Origin: Bradyrhizobium sp. NFR13
GTDB lineage: Bacteria > Pseudomonadota > Alphaproteobacteria > Rhizobiales > Xanthobacteraceae
NCBI RefSeq assembly: GCF_900114605.1
Contig: NZ_FOTP01000001.1
Coordinates: forward strand, 682,001-746,000
Length of the DNA stretch: 64,000 nucleotides
Direction of reading: 5' to 3'
The notes beneath the pieces were generated by a model that was not told the DNA's origin, did not search any database, and worked only from the letters and a program-made list of their open reading frames with translations. A program made the translations under genes and the position numbers. This document shows, one piece after another, positions 63,232-64,000 of the stretch (positions are counted from its first letter, which is position 1; every line of letters starts with the position of its first letter).

Positions 63232-63678
63232 TCAGTTCGGCTTCGACACCACGCTCCATTTCGTCACCAGCGCTTCGCTCATCTGGCCTGCCTGTTCGGC
63301 GCAGGACACTTCCGACACCTTGAGCGCCACTTCCTTGCCGACAAGTTTCTGCAACTGCGTGGCTTGCGCTTCGCTTGCCGCCACGATCTCGAAGGTCTCG
63401 GGGCCGGTTTCGAGATTGCACAGACCGGCCGGGGCTGGCAGACGGCGCGGCTCGCTGACCACCTGATAGACATTGGTGCGCTTGCCTTTCGCGTCGCGGC
63501 TGCGCATGGCATTGAGTTGCCCCGTCAGCACGTCGCCGATATGCATCGCCTTCGGCGCAACAGGTTTGGCCGGCGTTTCTTGCGCTTCGGAGGCTGCGTA
63601 AGCGACCGTCGTCATGAGGCCTGCTATGGAAAACACCGCAACCCGACCGAGTTGCGCCGTGAATTTGTATCGTGTCAT
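63232..63678 (-). CDS. Exported hypothetical protein
   Basis: A 148-residue protein with a signal peptide (RVAVFSIAGLMTTVAYAASE, likely cleaved after AYA) and a mature part with two Cys residues that could form a disulfide. No family is recognised. It is 16 bp after recR on the same strand, a frequent neighbour in related genomes as far as I recall. ATG 63678 gives the normal signal peptide; upstream codons overlap the recR end. Confidence 0.75.
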   Translation of the reverse strand: MTRYKFTAQLGRVAVFSIAGLMTTVAYAASEAQETPAKPVAPKAMHIGDVLTGQLNAMRSRDAKGKRTNVYQVVSEPRRLPAPAGLCNLETGPETFEIVAASEAQATQLQKLVGKEVALKVSEVSCAEQAGQMSEALVTKWSVVSKPN

Positions 63679-63694
63679 CGAAATCAGTCCCGTC

Positions 63695-64000
63695 TCAAAA
63701 CAGTGTGCGCTGTCGCATGGCTGCCGACAGCGTGCCTTCATCGAGGTAGTCCAGTTCGCCGCCGACCGGCACACCATGTGCCAGCCGCGTGACTTTCACA
63801 TTCGCCTCTTGCAGGAGGTCAGTGATGTAATGTGCCGTGGTTTGCCCATCCACCGTCGCATTCAGCGCCAGGATGATTTCGCTCACCTCTGAATCATGCG
63901 CACGAGACACCAATGCGTCGATGGTCAGATCCTGCGGACCAACGCCATCCAGCGGCGACAGCGTGCCGCCGAGTACATGGTATTTGCCGGGCGCCGCATT
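63695..64000 (-). CDS. recR: Recombination protein RecR, 3' part
   Basis: The C-terminal 101 residues of RecR, which works with RecF and RecO in gap repair; the start lies beyond the window. Readable motifs are [18 protein letters not shown] (Toprim domain), [19 protein letters not shown] and [22 protein letters not shown], typical of the family's end. Confidence 0.96.
   Translation of the reverse strand, partial: NAAPGKYHVLGGTLSPLDGVGPQDLTIDALVSRAHDSEVSEIILALNATVDGQTTAHYITDLLQEANVKVTRLAHGVPVGGELDYLDEGTLSAAMRQRTLF

Noticed and set aside
1-64000. CRISPR arrays, prophage or insertion sequences
   Set aside because: No regularly spaced repeats, cas genes, phage structural genes, transposases or integrases were seen.

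Overview
The window reads as chromosomal DNA of a GC-rich alphaproteobacterium of the Rhizobiales, most likely Nitrobacteraceae/Bradyrhizobiaceae (Rhodopseudomonas, Bradyrhizobium, Tardiphaga or Afipia relatives). The grounds are: a RegB/RegS-type redox kinase; an aa3-type oxidase cluster with two subunit III genes, the layout known as coxMNOP in Bradyrhizobium; a 1,600-residue NAD-glutamate dehydrogenase; TRAP and Bug-type uptake genes; TTAA-N7-TTAACC boxes of the CtrA type; and many intergenic palindromes of the kind common in this family. The genus is an inference.

Layout. 1-800: no gene; a hairpin-rich stretch and a REP-like inverted pair. 0.8-7.5 kb: penicillin-binding protein 1A, a zinc metallopeptidase, an intracellular PHB depolymerase and an ABC-2 exporter. 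7.5-14.4 kb: the RegS-like kinase, an unusual Lon-N/Clp-N fusion protein, an MFS transporter, a DUF938 methyltransferase, a persulfide-dioxygenase/rhodanese fusion and an exported class II aldolase. 14.5-16.8 kb: a Ni/Co permease and a group of four small proteins. 16.9-22.9 kb: a catabolic module with a DHDPS-family lyase, TRAP transporter DctPMQ, a GntR/FCD regulator and an M20 amidohydrolase. 23.4-28 kb: an accessory stretch with YbaK, a short AMP nucleosidase, a CBS protein and an NfeD protease/slipin pair. 28.1-33.7 kb: an oxidase operon with a c-type cytochrome and a GYD protein. 34.3-40.9 kb: a DUF2189 membrane protein, then a six-gene catabolic operon under a divergent IclR regulator with a clear operator. 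41.3-46.4 kb: NAD-glutamate dehydrogenase and tRNA-Arg(ACG).

46.6-64 kb is conserved core: an orphan sensor kinase, rpmH-rnpA-yidC-engB, argB, a DUF1036 protein, a HAD nucleotidase, dapD, dapE, a nucleosidase-like gene, truA-fmt-def on the opposite strand, rmuC, ampG and the 3' end of recR. These genes serve ribosome and tRNA maturation, membrane protein insertion, lysine/diaminopimelate and arginine synthesis, formyl-methionine metabolism and cell-wall recycling.

Most unusual items: the AAA+-free Lon-N/ClpA-N fusion (9040-10263); the IclR operon with a pyrone-hydrolase-like enzyme lacking the usual first histidine; the hairpin-rich RNA candidate at 120-345; and the CtrA-like box cluster between def and rmuC. 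No CRISPR array, prophage, transposase or integrase was found.
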